64,000 nucleotides of DNA from Lithodes maja (Eukaryota; Arthropoda; Malacostraca; Decapoda; Lithodidae): positions 1-64,000 of the forward strand of contig JBAKBP010003155.1 in NCBI GenBank assembly GCA_037953745.1, given 5' to 3'. The number at the start of each line of letters is the position of its first letter. Position 1 is the stretch's first letter. Under the pieces are notes generated by a model. That model was not told the origin of the DNA and ran no database searches. It saw nothing but the letters and a program-made list of their open reading frames with translations. Shown here piece by piece: positions 10,504 through 22,663 of this stretch. A program made the translations under genes and the position numbers.

Positions 10504-13500
10504 CTACGACTGATCATCTACCCTCGATAAACAATCCGCGATCACATTGTCACATCCCGCAATATGACGGATGTCCAGGTTATACTCCTGCAACATCAAA
10601 GACCACCTGGTCAGTCTCATATTGCGATTGTGAAATTGATTTAGGAATCTCAAAGGGTGATGATCAGTGTAGATAACCACGACTGGGCCATAGGCTGGAA
10701 CATACACCTCGAAGTGCCTGAGCGACAGCACAATCGCCAGTAATTCCTTTTCTATTGTAGAATAGTTCTTTTGTGCAGCATTGAACTTTTTAGAAAAGAA
10801 ACTTACTGGGTGTTCCACACCCTCATTGTCTGTCTGTAGCAAGACGGCACCAGCCCCTACACCACTAGCATCTGTTGCCAGCTGAAAAGGCCTGTTAAAG
10901 TCTGGGGCCCTGAGTATAGGATGAGTACATAGCAAATGTTTCACCAAAGTAAAAGCCTTTTCACACTCAGGTGCCCACAAAAACTTTTTGTCTTTAGATA
11001 ACAAATCTGTGAGAGGTGCCAACACCGTTGAGTAACCTTTTATGAAGCGTCTGTAGTAGCCTATCATACCCAAGAATCTCATAATCTGCTTCTTGGTGGT
11101 TGGGTGCGGAAATTTATTGATAGCCTGTACCTTGTTCTGAGGAGGGCACACCTGTCCCCTTCCCACTACAAACCCAAGGTACTGCACAGTGGCTTTTACG
11201 AAGTCACACTTTGCCAAATTTACTACCAGACCTGCTTCACTAAGTTTCCGGAACAAGGTCTCAAGGTGCTCACAATGGCTCTCAAAGTCGTCATCATAAA
11301 TGATTACATCGTCCAAATATACGGTGCAATTTGGAATGTCCTTGACAATTTCATTCATCAGGTTCTGAAACGTTGCTGGTGCATTCTTAAGTCCGTAGGG
11401 CATAACATTACACCGGTAGGTACTCCCGTCCACCACAAAACCACATACCTCTTTAGCACGCTCGGACAAAGGTACTTGCCAGTAACCTTTTACTAAATCT
11501 ACTTTAGACAAAAACCGAGCATTACCAATTTTATCAACACTATCATCAACCCGAGGAAGAGGATATGGGTTAGTTGGAGTCAAACCGTTTAACCTACGGA
11601 AATCAATACAAAAGCGTACCTTGCCATCTGGCTTAGGCTGCAGTGTTACGGGGGAAGTCCATTTAACTGTGCCTTTCTCTATCAACCCTCTACCGAGCAT
11701 ATACTCCAACTCCTCCCTCAGTGCTGGTAGTTTTATGGGGGGCACACGGTACGGGATTGACTTAAAGGGTAGATGGTCCCCCACGTCAACATCATGCATA
11801 GCCTGAGTAGAGAGGCCTGGGTGTTCAGCAAATACAGTGGGGTATGAACCGAACAACTGACGGATAGCATCAAACTGCGGCTCAGGCAAATGAGCTATAG
11901 CCTCGTCAGCCCTTAGGCTCGAGTTCCCCGCCCACTGATCCGCTGAAACATGTTGATCCCAGCTATCCTCCTCTGAAGCTTGACTGTCCCCCTCTCCTTC
12001 TCCACCACGGCCGCAACAAGCCAACACAGGGACAGTGAGAGGCTCAGAGGGGCGCCTCACATACTCTTTTATAAGGTTCACGTGACATAACTGGTTCTTT
12101 TTCCTCCTGTCTGGAGTGGCAACAAGGTAATCTAGGTCTGAAATTTTTTCTACAATTTTATAAGGTCCAGTGTACTTCGCAGAGAGGGGGTTCCCAACCA
12201 AAGGCAACAAAATTAATACCTCTTGTCCTACAATGAACTTCCGGAGCCTCACTTTGCGATCATACCTGTCCTTCATCAAAGCTTGTGATTCTGTCAAGTT
12301 TCGACCTGCCATCTCCAGACTCTTAAGCATGCGCTCACCGCTTTCAAACACATACTTTAACAAGGGACAAGGCTGCACAGTTCCCTCCCAAATTTCTCTC
12401 AGCATATTAAGGGGGCCCCTGACACGGTGTCCAAAAATCAGCTCGTTTGGACTAAATCCCAGGCTCTCACCAGGCACTTCCCGAGCAGCAAACAGCACAT
12501 AAGGCAATCCAAGATCCCAATCCCTTCCGTTGTCAGCACAATAACACCTGAGCATGCTTTTAAGGGTGGCATGCCACCGCTCAAGCACCCCTTGACTCTC
12601 AGGGTGATACGCTGACGATACTCCTGCTCGTATCCCATGCTGTTGCATTGTTTGCTTGAATATATTGGAGGTGAAATTGGATCCCTGATCAGACTGAATC
12701 TCCTCCGGGTACCCGTACCTTGAGAAGTACCACAACAAGTTACTGACTACCGTCTTAGCCATGCCATTTTTCATAGGGTATGCGTCGGGGTATCTAGTGG
12801 CAACATCCATTATGGTTAACAAAAATTTATTTCCAGCCTTAGTGGGAGGGAGTGGACCAACCATGTCAACAACAATTTTACTAAAGGGTGGCCCAATCAC
12901 AGGAATAGGGTGTAACGGAGCCTTAGGAATAACTTGGTTCGGTTTCCCGACCCGTTGACAAATATCACATGAGTTTATCCATGACTGCACATGAGACTTC
13001 ATCCCCGGCCACCAAAACAATTTCCCCAAAGCCGCCACCGTTTTTCTTACCCCCAAATGTCCTGCCAGCGGTGTGTCATGCGCCAAACTCAGTAGGCTAT
13101 CCCTGCACTCCCGTGGCACCACCAACTGGTCCACTACTCCGGACCCCTTTTTCCAGCTACGTTTAGGGTCTTGAAAACGCCGATAGAGGATGCCTTCTAA
13201 ATAAAAAAAATCTCCCGGCTGTGCATCACCGTCCTCGTCGAGCTCCACAGCTCCATTAGCACACGTTTGGAGATCAGGGTCCTCCAGTTGCAACCGACGT
13301 ATATCTGAGGGTGCCAAGCGATCCAACTGCTCCCGGAGCAATGCATGACCTTCCCCGATACTGAGCTGCTCCCACTGTCTCTCTCGATGTTCATAACGCT
13401 GCTGTCGTGGAGACTCATCATGCCCAGCCTCGTCACTCTCGATGACAGGCCCAGGGGCCACTCCAGAACTAAGTAATGGTGCCAATACTGAATCACCCAG

Positions 13501-13522
13501 CAGAGCCGCCGAGTCAAAACTC
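10504..13522 (-). pseudogene. pol: Copy A pol, second half: integrase - RT - RNase H
   Basis: This frame resumes downstream of the MITE and is open to the natural stop. It carries the integrase zinc finger (HDTPLAGHLG ... CDICQ), the integrase core with SDQGSNFT and the QGVLERWHA glutamate, a GPY-type C-terminal module, then RT with FCIDFRRLN and YLDDVIIY, and RNase H with LATDASG and YTDHHPL. All catalytic residues visible in copy D are also present here. It has lost its own start because the MITE lies between it and the Gag-protease part; the first methionine shown by ORF callers near 13485 is a non-ATG codon. Positions 10114-10503 are the 3' untranslated part. Confidence 0.88.
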
Positions 13523-13526
13523 TTAA

Positions 13527-14439
13527 GGGGAGCGTCCGGTTCATACTCGCTTTACTCTAGAACGTGTCAGTGGATTTTGTCTGTATTTCATAAGATTTTG
13601 TACACGTATAGGGGACCTGACAACTAAGAAATTTCCAAAATTTTAATTCTCTAGGACAATTATTTTTTGAGTTAGGTGTGTAAATTTATGACTTTTTGTA
13701 AAATCAAAATCTCATTTAAATGTTGTTGCTTGATTGTTTTAATGCATTGGGGGTACTAACAATAGGTGTAGTTTCAATTGTACGTCAATACTTTTTCCAT
13801 TTCGTATCTAATTGTAGAATTAGGGCATTTACAATTAGGTACAAATTAGGTACAAATTAGGTGAGAAATGTCTCGGGGTTGTGTGTCGAAATGGGAAAGA
13901 AATAAAAACAAATGGCGACGTGGAGTTGTAGAGAATTTCATGCCCTTTCCAATGACACCAGAAACATTGTTGTAGCATGTTTGGTTACGTCAGAATTGCG
14001 CCGACAAGTGAACTTTCTTACGTGAGGTACTAAGGCACGAGAGCTGTTGCAAGCCAGCCGGCCAGCCGCACCCTACCTCTCTCGCGGCTTGGACCACACT
14101 GCTCTTTCTCCTCCACCACCACCACACCCTTCGTTGTTTCCCGGGTTGAGTACCAGATACTGTTAGGCAAAATATCTAAGAACGTCATATTTTCACCAAA
14201 AATTCATGGTTTTAGTTTTTTTTTTTTTGCAGATCCGAAACCCATAATGCATTTTCTACGCGTCTGCGCGACCCGCGACCCGCGAAAACTTTAAACTAGC
14301 CCAGAAATAACATGCTTCCAGACGGAATATTGCCTCAGGATTTTAACTGAAGACAGAGGGATGGGTGATGATGCCATATATCGGGTTGCGCAATATTGCC
14401 GTTTTGAGCACTATTACGAGTATGAGCCGGATGCTCCCC
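13527..14439. mobile_element. TTAA-flanked MITE in the pol gene of copy A
   Basis: The 913-base insert lies between TTAA at 13523-13526 and TTAA at 14440-14443; copy D keeps a single TTAA at the same codon. The ends are inverted repeats over 23 bases with two mismatches, starting GGGGAGC on both sides. The TTAA duplication is the mark of piggyBac-type insertion. No open frame of note lies inside, so it is a non-autonomous element. Its interior does not resemble the other TTAA MITEs in the window, so it is a separate family. Confidence 0.85.
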
Positions 14440-16514
14440 TTAAAACCAACTCCAGCTTTAGCCTCCTCCTGTTTATCGTTCCTCCGCTGGTCTGAAGACG
14501 GAGGACTAAGCTGTGACACTTTAGCTGCCCGAGCTCGGGTGACAGCACACGCCATGGGTTGTGCCTGGCACCGCTCGACCCACTCTCGCTCTTCCCTACT
14601 CACGTCGGCCGGCCTCTCGGCAACGACTAAGGGTAGAACCTCAGAAGCGGGCCTTGCAAAGTCGTTGCCGAGAAGAAGGTCGACGCCCTCCACTGGCAGT
14701 TTCTCCACAATCCCGACATCCAATTCACGTGCCACACCATCCACCTCCAACTCCAACCGCACCAGCGGGTATGACCGAGTTGCATTAATACCCTGCACCA
14801 CTACCACCCGAGCCGCGTTTATAGGGTAGCCAGTCAAGTTTTTCATCAAAGTCTGGGAAGCACCGGTATCACGCAAGACCTCTACTCCATGCTTGCGCCC
14901 CGCCCACATCACGCAACCCCGCCCTCTATGGTCGCAAAAAACATCCTGAGCAGGGTTCGAGCCTTCCAGGTGCTTCTGCATTGGCTGTGCCTCAGCCTCT
15001 GACGAACTGCCCCGGGCAAACTCAGAAGCCTTCAGAGACACACCAATGTTGCAGGCCAAAGACACAGCTGCTGTAGGTGGTTTGCTAGGACAGACTCTTG
15101 CAAAGTGCCCCTTTTTATGACATTGATAACACTCCAACTCCCCTTTGGGCTTCCCTTGGTACTGGGAAGGGCCCGGCCCCTTCTTAAATGGGACGGTGCT
15201 AGTCTTGTGGTCAGTCTTGGTATCATAACTCTTGTACTTGTTTGCATAAGATATATTACCAACTCGGGGGGGTGGGGCGTCACGCCCCTTGTTACCTGCC
15301 TCACTACGCTGGGCAGACCCGCACCCACGAATTAGCGATAGCCGGAGGTCAGCCATCTCAGCTGCCTCCTGTAGAGTTTTTGGGTTCTTTTCTTTAATAG
15401 TTAAAGTCATTTCTGCACCAGTACACTTATAAAACTGCTCGAGCAGAAACAGCTCAGTCAACTGTTCGGCCGTCTCAGCTTTCTCAGAACGTGTCCAGTT
15501 TGTAAGTGCATCTTTTAAGTCCCGGGCATGTTCAAGAAAGGTCGCCTCCCTAGTCTTCGTAACACCCCGAAACTTCAATCGATATGTTTCTGGTTGCAAC
15601 TCGTATGCCCTTAGGACAGCTCTCTTCAATTCTGGGTAGTCAATGCAAGACTCTAAAGGCAGTGCATCATAAGCCTTCAGACCCTTACCCGTAAGTCTTG
15701 AGGAGACTAGAGCTGCCCACTTCTCTTCAGGCCAATTATGCTCCCTACACTTCTTCTCAAAACGATTCAAAAATTCTGTGACTTCAGTTTCACTAAATGC
15801 CGGCACCAATTTGACTAAGTGGGACAAGGACTGTTCTCTTACTTGGCCCTCACGGCCCATCCGAGTCCCTGTCGACTCTGCACGAGTCTTATCTAAATCT
15901 ATTTGAGCACAATATTTCTCTGAGTCGTACCTAAGCTCAGCCTCGTGCCTCCTAACCTCAATCTCATGCCTCCTCGTCTCATCCTCCTGCCTCCTGGTCT
16001 CATTCTCCTGCTTCCTAGACTCAGCCTCAATCTTAGCAAGCTCAAGTCTAAATACCATATCTGGAGACAGGCAGGAAGAGGGAGCTGCCACTACTGAAGG
16101 AGGGGGGGCAAAAACTGGGGAACCACCATGTGCACCACCCGAGGGCACTCCAATCTGCCAATTCTCATCCCTCTGTGGGAGAGTGCTAACCTCCGGCAAC
16201 TGAGTGGACGGCACTGTGGGAGTCGAGTGAGAGGGGATCTGGGGAGGAACCCCCCCAAACGCCCTCTCCTCCGAAACCCCATGTCGCCCACGCAACACCC
16301 AGGAAATCAGCTCCCTCTTGGACATCCCTATTACATTGGATAGGCCCAAAACCTTGGCTATCAGGTGCAAGCCATAAATATCCACCCCAGTCAGCCTCTC
16401 CTCCGTCACGTGGTACCGCTTACTCACAAAAACTCTAGCATCCTCCTCACTGATTACTAACGGCACCTCTTCAAATGGCATCTCTCGCTCCTCGTCAGTG
16501 CTAGGGCACGACAT
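14343..16514 (-). pseudogene. gag: Copy A gag-protease, truncated by a MITE
   Basis: The ATG at 16514 is conserved in all three copies (MS-x-x-STD-x-ER). The product has a proline-rich N-terminal part, a charged coiled coil, the SCAN-like capsid region, the zinc knuckle CYQCHKKGHFARVC and an aspartic protease with DTGAS. Just after a KAGVGFK motif the frame enters the MITE and ends after some 30 unrelated residues. Gag and protease could therefore still be made, while integrase and RT are cut off. Confidence 0.88.
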
Positions 16515-16709
16515 ACTGAAGTCCACAAAAAAATTCTCGAGACAAAAGTGTTAAACTTCCTTATGCACGCACTAATTACTAAATTAACTGGAGTCTCTTA
16601 AATGCTCTACTAATTGCCATACAAAAAAAAATATTCTTCAATATGCACGCTAAAGTACAAACAAACAAATGTTGTACAACTCTGCAAAAATTTATACTGT
16701 TCACAAAAT

Positions 16710-16726
16710 CCTAAGCAAGGTCGCCA
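16710..16726 (-). other. Primer-binding site of copy A
   Basis: On the element strand the sequence TGGCGACCTTGCTTAGG begins two bases inside the 5' LTR. TGG pairs with the CCA end of a tRNA. It is identical in copies B and D. I cannot assign the tRNA from sequence alone. Confidence 0.65.
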
Positions 16727-16728
16727 TT

Positions 16729-18587
16729 TGTTACGACCGGGCACTCGGGTACACTAGGGCTCTCAAACAGGACTCGAGTATGGCTCGCTGCCACAACGGA
16801 AACACACGATCCCAACCCCAGAGTACTGCCAGCCGAACAAAAAACACCAATACCCTCCAGAGTTCTATCTGCTATAACGGGGTATACAAGAACTCGGTAC
16901 TAGCGTTTCACAACAGACTAATAAAGAGACGGGAGTTATCTAGTCTGGTCAACAATCAAACAAAGAAGTAAATACAACAACACCAAAGAATAGTGTTGGC
17001 CGAAGCCGAAGTAATCCACCCTTGACTAAGAACTTAAGAAGTCCTCCACCCTCTACTTCGGATTGGCACTATTACGTTACGTTAAACAATAGTCCTCGAG
17101 CATCGAGCAAGGAATCTTCTGATAAAGTTAGATGCTTCTCGGATACTCGTAAGAAGTAAGTATCGGATTTTGAACAGCAATTCAATAAGCAACACACTGG
17201 CAATTAAGTAATATTAAAGGCTTTAAATTGACATAAGAAGAATTATAAGAATAGACAGTAGTAAATGGCAAACATATAAAAGAAGTACTCCGACAATGCA
17301 CTGGCAATAGCCTACTAGGATTGTGCTCGGGGGGCCACTAATCTCTAAAGTAGCTATGCGTGCCACACATGAAATCAATAGTGCATAAACAATAACATAC
17401 ATAAGGAAAGCTTCAATACTATGCTGTATCTGCTGACCGAGCAAAGTCTAGCTGGGATGTAGTAGGCTAGGAAACAATGGCTGAGCAAGCGGCTCGTAGC
17501 CTAGCGAGGTCCTTAAGACTGTGCGGCCAAATTACGGTAATTGACGGGATGCTCTCTTGAGAGATCCAGATCACTAGTATCTGGTTCTCTCCTGGCGATG
17601 CTCTCAAAGTCAAGCAAACGAGTTAGCACAGTGCTGGGTGGCAGAGGCAAAAGCCCTCACTCGCAACACAGTGCTAAACTCACAAGGTACACAGTCAGAA
17701 AGACCACCTAGGCTTTCCAAGTCTCCGTTGCGATTGTACAGGTTCAACAAAACCTAATACACATCGGGAATCACAACTCTAGTAGCCTTATCCCAGTCTA
17801 GCATCACCTAGATCAGCAGAAAACAGGAACATGAATAATCATACACAGGGAAATGCATATACGAGTGCAACAAACATTAATCAATCCTATTCTAGTTATC
17901 CCTTCCAAAATAGGCTATCTAATAGGCATATATCTCGTGAGAACTCAAGCGACAATACTTTGGCTGACTAAATCTGCACCAAAGGGGTCATTGAGGTTAA
18001 AAAGGGTTCGGGAAAAGAAGAAGGTAGGCGGTACAGAGAGTAGGGAAAGTTCACATCAGTCGGAAGAATATATATAGTTGCAAGGGATATGAGAAGTCGC
18101 TCTGCCTAATGAGTTCTGAGGAAAATGCGGCGAGACCTCCCTTTTTATACTCGGCCCTCTAGTGAGCATATCGCCAACTACTAAGGACCGCCCACTAGCA
18201 ATCGTTACGTAATATTCTCTCTCAATCTGGGATCGACAAAGGATTTCCCACGCACTGAGAGGGAGGAGGGAGGAGGAAGGAGGGGAGTTAGGCCTACCTG
18301 CCTCATGGCGCACTCGCTGGCCCTCGTTACGTAATCTCTCTCTCTCCTTTCATCATTACAAATAAGTCCCACACACAACACTTATAACTAATGATATAAA
18401 ATAGAACTCGTTGACTCAGATGAAAACAAGATACATATTTATAATACTTATAGTACAACGGCTCACATAAACTAAGTTAGGAAACTCTACACAGACTACA
18501 GCCAAAGTTCCTGCCCTGACGATCCTAGCGAGAGTGGGGCATGACTGGGCGTTCTGTACAGCATGCTCATACTCGACATGCGTCACA
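16729..18587 (-). repeat. 5' LTR of copy A
   Basis: 1859 bases, the partner of the LTR at 8255-10113, followed by the second TTAT of the target duplication. Confidence 0.92.
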
Positions 18588-18591
18588 TTAT

Positions 18592-19052
18592 GGTAAAAAC
18601 AAAACGCTTGGCGCGTAGTGGAAAAAAACTGACGCGGCCTCTCGTAAGGTGTTAATCACCCCCTCATTCTTGTCTTAATCTCTGTTTCAAACATGATCAC
18701 GACACTGTAAATAGATTCTGTTCAACAAGAAAAATATTTAGTTAACAGCTCATTTTCAAATTTCAATATTAAACATTGACTAGAGGTTAGTAGAGTATGG
18801 TACAAGGAGCAGTATAATAATAATCTGAAATAAACAAAAATATTATGAGAAATTTATCCCTATTTGCAAGTATTTACAACAGGCAAATCAAGAAGTGGCT
18901 CATATGATCGACCGTTAATTTGAACTAGTTTTCCCCGCACCCCTCGCACAGTTAATCCTGCGTTGTCTTTTAGTCAGCGGTGGCAGCTCCTTTGGTCATC
19001 CTTCTCTCTTGTGCTTTAGGCTCGTCTGCAAATCTTCCCTATCCTCTTGATC
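18592..19052. other. Unassigned stretch between copies A and B
   Basis: No coding frame or repeat recognised. Confidence 0.35.
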
Positions 19053-19307
19053 TTAAAAATACTCCCTGGCCCTTCCAATCAACTTAAACCACCTCCATTC
19101 GTCAAGCACATTCAGATGAACCCCGTCATAAACCTTCATATCTCGCGCCAGCTGGTTCAAGTCTAGACCCGTCTTCAGGTCATTGCCACCCAATACCAAG
19201 AACGTGAAATCCGGGGTATAATCTAGGAGCTCACCCCATATGCGGCTCTTCCTCACTGTGGCTACCTTGCCGCCCCCCCCCCCCCTATGCACCTTATTAC
19301 GAAACAT
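19053..19307 (-). pseudogene. SGNH-hydrolase-like fragment, possibly from a Ngaro/DIRS-type element
   Basis: The frame contains FLVLGGNDL, which fits block III (GxND) of SGNH hydrolases, and soon after it DGVHLN, which fits block V with the catalytic Asp and His. In normal enzymes these blocks are separated by several times the distance seen here, so the copy has an internal deletion and lacks the N-terminal serine block. SGNH hydrolase frames occur in Ngaro-type tyrosine-recombinase retrotransposons and in some LINEs; which one this came from cannot be settled because no recombinase or RT lies beside it. A poly-C run (about 19271-19284) interrupts the 5' end. Confidence 0.45.
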
Positions 19308-20065
19308 GGGTCATATATTTCTGGCTCAGGTCTTAACGTTTACGATGCGGGGATATTTCCACATATTTCCACTATATTAGGGCTAAGTCAGGCACTCCTG
19401 AATTATTAAGCAAGTGTCTGAATGAAGGTAAATATATTCAGCCAAAAACTAGAAGAAAATAAAAATGACACCAGATCAAGCTTTGTAGCGTGCGGGGTTA
19501 CCACAGCGCTACCATAATCATCAGCAAATATTCGCTAATTATGAGCAATGTCGCGCTACATTTGCCTTTGGCAGCGCTGCATTGTCTCTCGAGATATGGG
19601 GTGAGAGTCTCAGTGACCCGGCTGCTGTGATGGAGAGCGGAGGGGAACTTACCACGCTCCCAATCACTAACACTCGTTTCTACAGGCTTTAAGAGCCTGT
19701 TAATTGCCATGGCGTGCCAGAACGTCCCCAGCAGCCAATCGGTTAAATGGGTTAAATAAGAGTGACCGAAGATCCACCTTACGTAAAGGAATGGGGTACC
19801 CAGCATGGGAGGACTAAAATCCTAGCCCCTCCTCCCCCCCCCCCTCCCCCTCCAACCCACACCACCATCCTCTACTAGCCTCGTTCGAAGCACCACACAA
19901 CATGTAGCCTAGTTGTAAGCCAAACAAAAACAAAAACAATACACCAAAAACTCCAAATTCGTATCTATCCGGTTCGAAGGACCAATTTTTATCACAAAAA
20001 GGAAGTTAGCAATTCATGTTAAAAGCAATAAATTATGGGTAATACAACGTTAGGCTAGGCCCGGG
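19308..20065. other. Unassigned stretch with poly-C runs
   Basis: Contains a C-rich low-complexity run near 19826-19850. The open frame at 19498-19806 (minus) shows no motif I recognise. Confidence 0.3.
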
Positions 20066-20270
20066 CAGGTGTTCTTAAAGTAGTGCCACCGGTTGTTGGG
20101 GGTATCCAAAAAGGCATCCTGGAGAATATTTAATTAATAATTTCATGCACTGAATGGTGACTATGACTATAAAAGTCGGGAGTAGTAGGCTAATATTGGA
20201 GAGGGGGTATCAGATTGACTTAGGAGTTGAACTTTGGGGTATTGGGGCTGAAAAACTTTAAGAACCACTG
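20066..20270. mobile_element. hAT-type MITE
   Basis: The left end begins CAGGTGTTCTTAAAG and the right end, read inwards, CAGTGGTTCTTAAAG, the typical terminal pattern of hAT elements. The flanking octamers GGCCCGGG and GGTTAGGG match at five of eight bases and may be a decayed 8-base target duplication. It has no coding capacity. Confidence 0.65.
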
Positions 20271-20510
20271 GGTTAGGGAGTAACTAGGGAAGTTCTATAA
20301 AAATTACCTCGGACAATACAACCCCTTAATAAATCATCCTAATCACCTACATATACAGTTCTAAGGCCTTGAGAAAACTATAAGGAGGTCAAAGGATACA
20401 TATCATGTGGTCTTGGGTGTTGTGAGCTGGTCCAGGGGAATTGGGGGGTCGGATATGAGGAGGCACAAAACATAAGGGGTTGTCTGAACGGAATCTAAAT
20501 CTCCTTTCAC

Positions 20511-20797
20511 GGTTCCATGTCAGTTGAACCAGTGCCACTTCAACCAGTGCCACTTTAACCAGTGCTAACTCAACCAGTGGCCACTTCAACCAGTGACCAT
20601 TTGAACCAGTGACCATTTTAACCAGTAACCTAACCTAACCTAACCTAACCTAATCTAACCTAACCTAACCTAACCTAACTAACCTAACCTAACCTAACCT
20701 AATCTAACCTAACCTAACCTAACCTAACCTACTGGTTAAAATGGTCACTGGTTGAAATGGTCACTGGTTGAAGTGGCCACTGGTTGAGTTAGCACTG
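20511..20797. mobile_element. Telomere-repeat foldback element, copy 1, left part (continues at 30816-30854)
   Basis: A palindromic element built of tandem CCACTTCAACCAGTG-type units on the left and the inverted units on the right, with a (CCTAA)n tract (about 20625-20730) at the centre. It starts GGTTCCATGTCAG and, after the retrotransposon copy B inserted into it, ends CTGTCACCC at 30854. The outer flanks carry an 8-base direct repeat CCTTTCAC (20503-20510 and 30855-30862), so it moved as a unit. The second copy at 34345-34591 has the same ends with a different 8-base duplication. The duplication length suggests hAT-type transposition. Confidence 0.82.
20625..20730. repeat. Interstitial (CCTAA)n telomeric-type tract
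   Basis: About 20 copies of CCTAA with a few variants (CTAAT, a missing C). This is the arthropod telomere repeat, but it lies inside a transposed foldback element and not at a chromosome end. Confidence 0.9.
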
Positions 20798-22655
20798 TGT
20801 TACGACCTGGCACTCGGGTACACAAGGGCTCTCAATCAGGACTCGAGTACGGCTCGCTGCCACAACGGAAACACACGATCCCAACCCCTGAGTACTGCCA
20901 GCCGAACAAAAAACACCAATACCCTCCAGAGTTCAATCTGCTATAACGGGGTATACAAGAACTCGGTACTAGTGTTCAACAACAGACTAATAAAGAGACA
21001 GGAATTATCTAGTCTGGTCAACAATCAAACAATGAAGTAAGAAACAACAACACAAAAGAATAGTGTTGGCCGAAGCCGAAGTAATCCACCCTTGACTAAG
21101 AACTTAAGAAGTCCTCCACCCTCTACTTCGGATCGGCACTATTACGTTACGTTAATTAATAGTCCTTAAGCATCGAGCAAGGAATCTTCTGGAAAAGTTA
21201 GATGCTTCTCGGATGCTCGTAAGAAGTACGTATCGGATTTTGAACAGTAATTCAATAAGCAAAAAAACACTGGCAATTAAATACTATTAAAGGTTTAAAT
21301 TGGCATAAGAATAATTAAAAGAATATGCAATAGTAAATGGCAAACAATAAAAAGAAGTACTCCGCAAATGCAATGGCAATAGCCTACTCGGATTGTGCTC
21401 GTGGGCCACTAATCACTAAAGTAGCCAAGCTTGCAACACATGAAATCAATAGTGCATAAACAATATCATACATAAGGAAAGCTTCAATACTATTCTGTAT
21501 CTACTAATCGAGTAAAGTCTAGCTGGGGTACTGTGGGCAAAAGGTAGCAGTGACTGAGCAAAAACGGCTCGTAGCCTAGCGAAGTCCTCACAACTGTTTA
21601 AATATTACGTTAAAATTAACAAGTGCACTTTGAGAAATCCAGATCCCTTGTATCTGGTTTTCTCCCGGCTCCTTGACAAAGTAAAAACAAGCTGTTAATA
21701 AAATACAGGGTGGTTAGGCTCTTGCCCTCACGCACTGTAAATTATTAACTCAACACAGTCAGCCGCGAAGACAACCTAGGCTTCACTGAACCGAAACGAG
21801 TATGCAGGTTTATCGTTTAACCACTGCATCAAACACCAACTCGTAACACAGAAAAGCCTTACCCCAGTCTAGCATTACCTAGACTAGCAGAAAACAGGAA
21901 TAATAATAATAACACACAGGGAAATGCATATACAAGTGCAACAAACATAAATCAATCCTATTCTAAGTTAACCCTTCCAAAATAGGCTATCTAATAGGCA
22001 TGTATCTCGTGAGAACTCAAGCGATAATACGTTGGCTGACTAGCTCTGCACCAACGGGACCATGGAAGTTAAAAAGGGTAGGGTAAAGAGGAGATAAGAA
22101 TGTAAGGTAGTAGAGAAAGTTCACATCAGTCAGAAGAATATATATAGTTAGCAAGGGAAATGAGAAGTCGCTCTGCCTAATGAGTTCCGACCAAAAAATG
22201 GCCAGACTTCCCCCCTCATACTCGGCCCCCTAGTGAGCCCAACACGAACCACCAAGGACCGCCCACTGACAACCACCACGCAACCTCTCTCTCTCCTCTG
22301 GGACAGACAAAGGCCCCCCTAGCACTGAGGGGAGGGGGAAGGGGGGAGCGCCAGCGAGCTAGGCCCACCCCCCGCATGGTGCACCCACTGACCCCCAACG
22401 GTGGCTGCTTCCCCCCCCCATCACCACAAAGAAGCTTCACACACAATACCCACAACCAATGATATAAAATAGAACTCGTTGACTCAGATGAAAACAAAAT
22501 ACCCATTCACAACACTTATAGTACAACGGCTCACACAAACTAAGTTAGGAAACTCTACACAGACCACAGCCAAAGTTCCCGCCCTGACGATCCTAGTGAG
22601 AGTGGGGCATGACTAGGCGTTCCGCACAGCATGCTCACACTGGACATGCGTCACA
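20798..22655 (-). repeat. 3' LTR of copy B
   Basis: 1858 bases with TG...CA ends on the element strand. Bases 22190-22515 differ from copies A and D chiefly by T-to-C on the plus strand, and the TATA-like block is lost. Confidence 0.9.
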
Positions 22656-22663
22656 CCTCCCCC
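22656..22663 (-). other. Polypurine tract of copy B
   Basis: CCTCCCCC against the 3' LTR, as in copies A and D. Confidence 0.8.

Larger units (their letters stand above)
8255..18587 (-). mobile_element. Full-length Gmr1-like Ty3/gypsy LTR retrotransposon, copy A
   Basis: The two 1859-base LTRs begin TGTGACGCATG and end TCGTAACA on the element strand and differ by about six bases by eye. The element is flanked by a 4-base direct repeat TTAT (8251-8254 and 18588-18591), a target-site duplication. A primer-binding site lies next to the 5' LTR and a polypurine tract next to the 3' LTR. The body codes for Gag, protease, integrase, RT and RNase H in that order. The coding frame is split by a TTAA-flanked MITE (13527-14439), so the copy cannot make the full polyprotein although both halves are otherwise open. 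Confidence 0.92.

Noticed and set aside
10504..13522. Plus-strand frames opposite pol (for example 11104-11496 and 12170-12502)
   Set aside because: They are antisense shadows of the conserved pol frame and recur in copies B and D.
20625..20730. (CCTAA)n as a chromosome end
   Set aside because: It is about 100 bases long, lies inside a palindromic mobile element with target duplications, and unrelated sequence continues on both sides.
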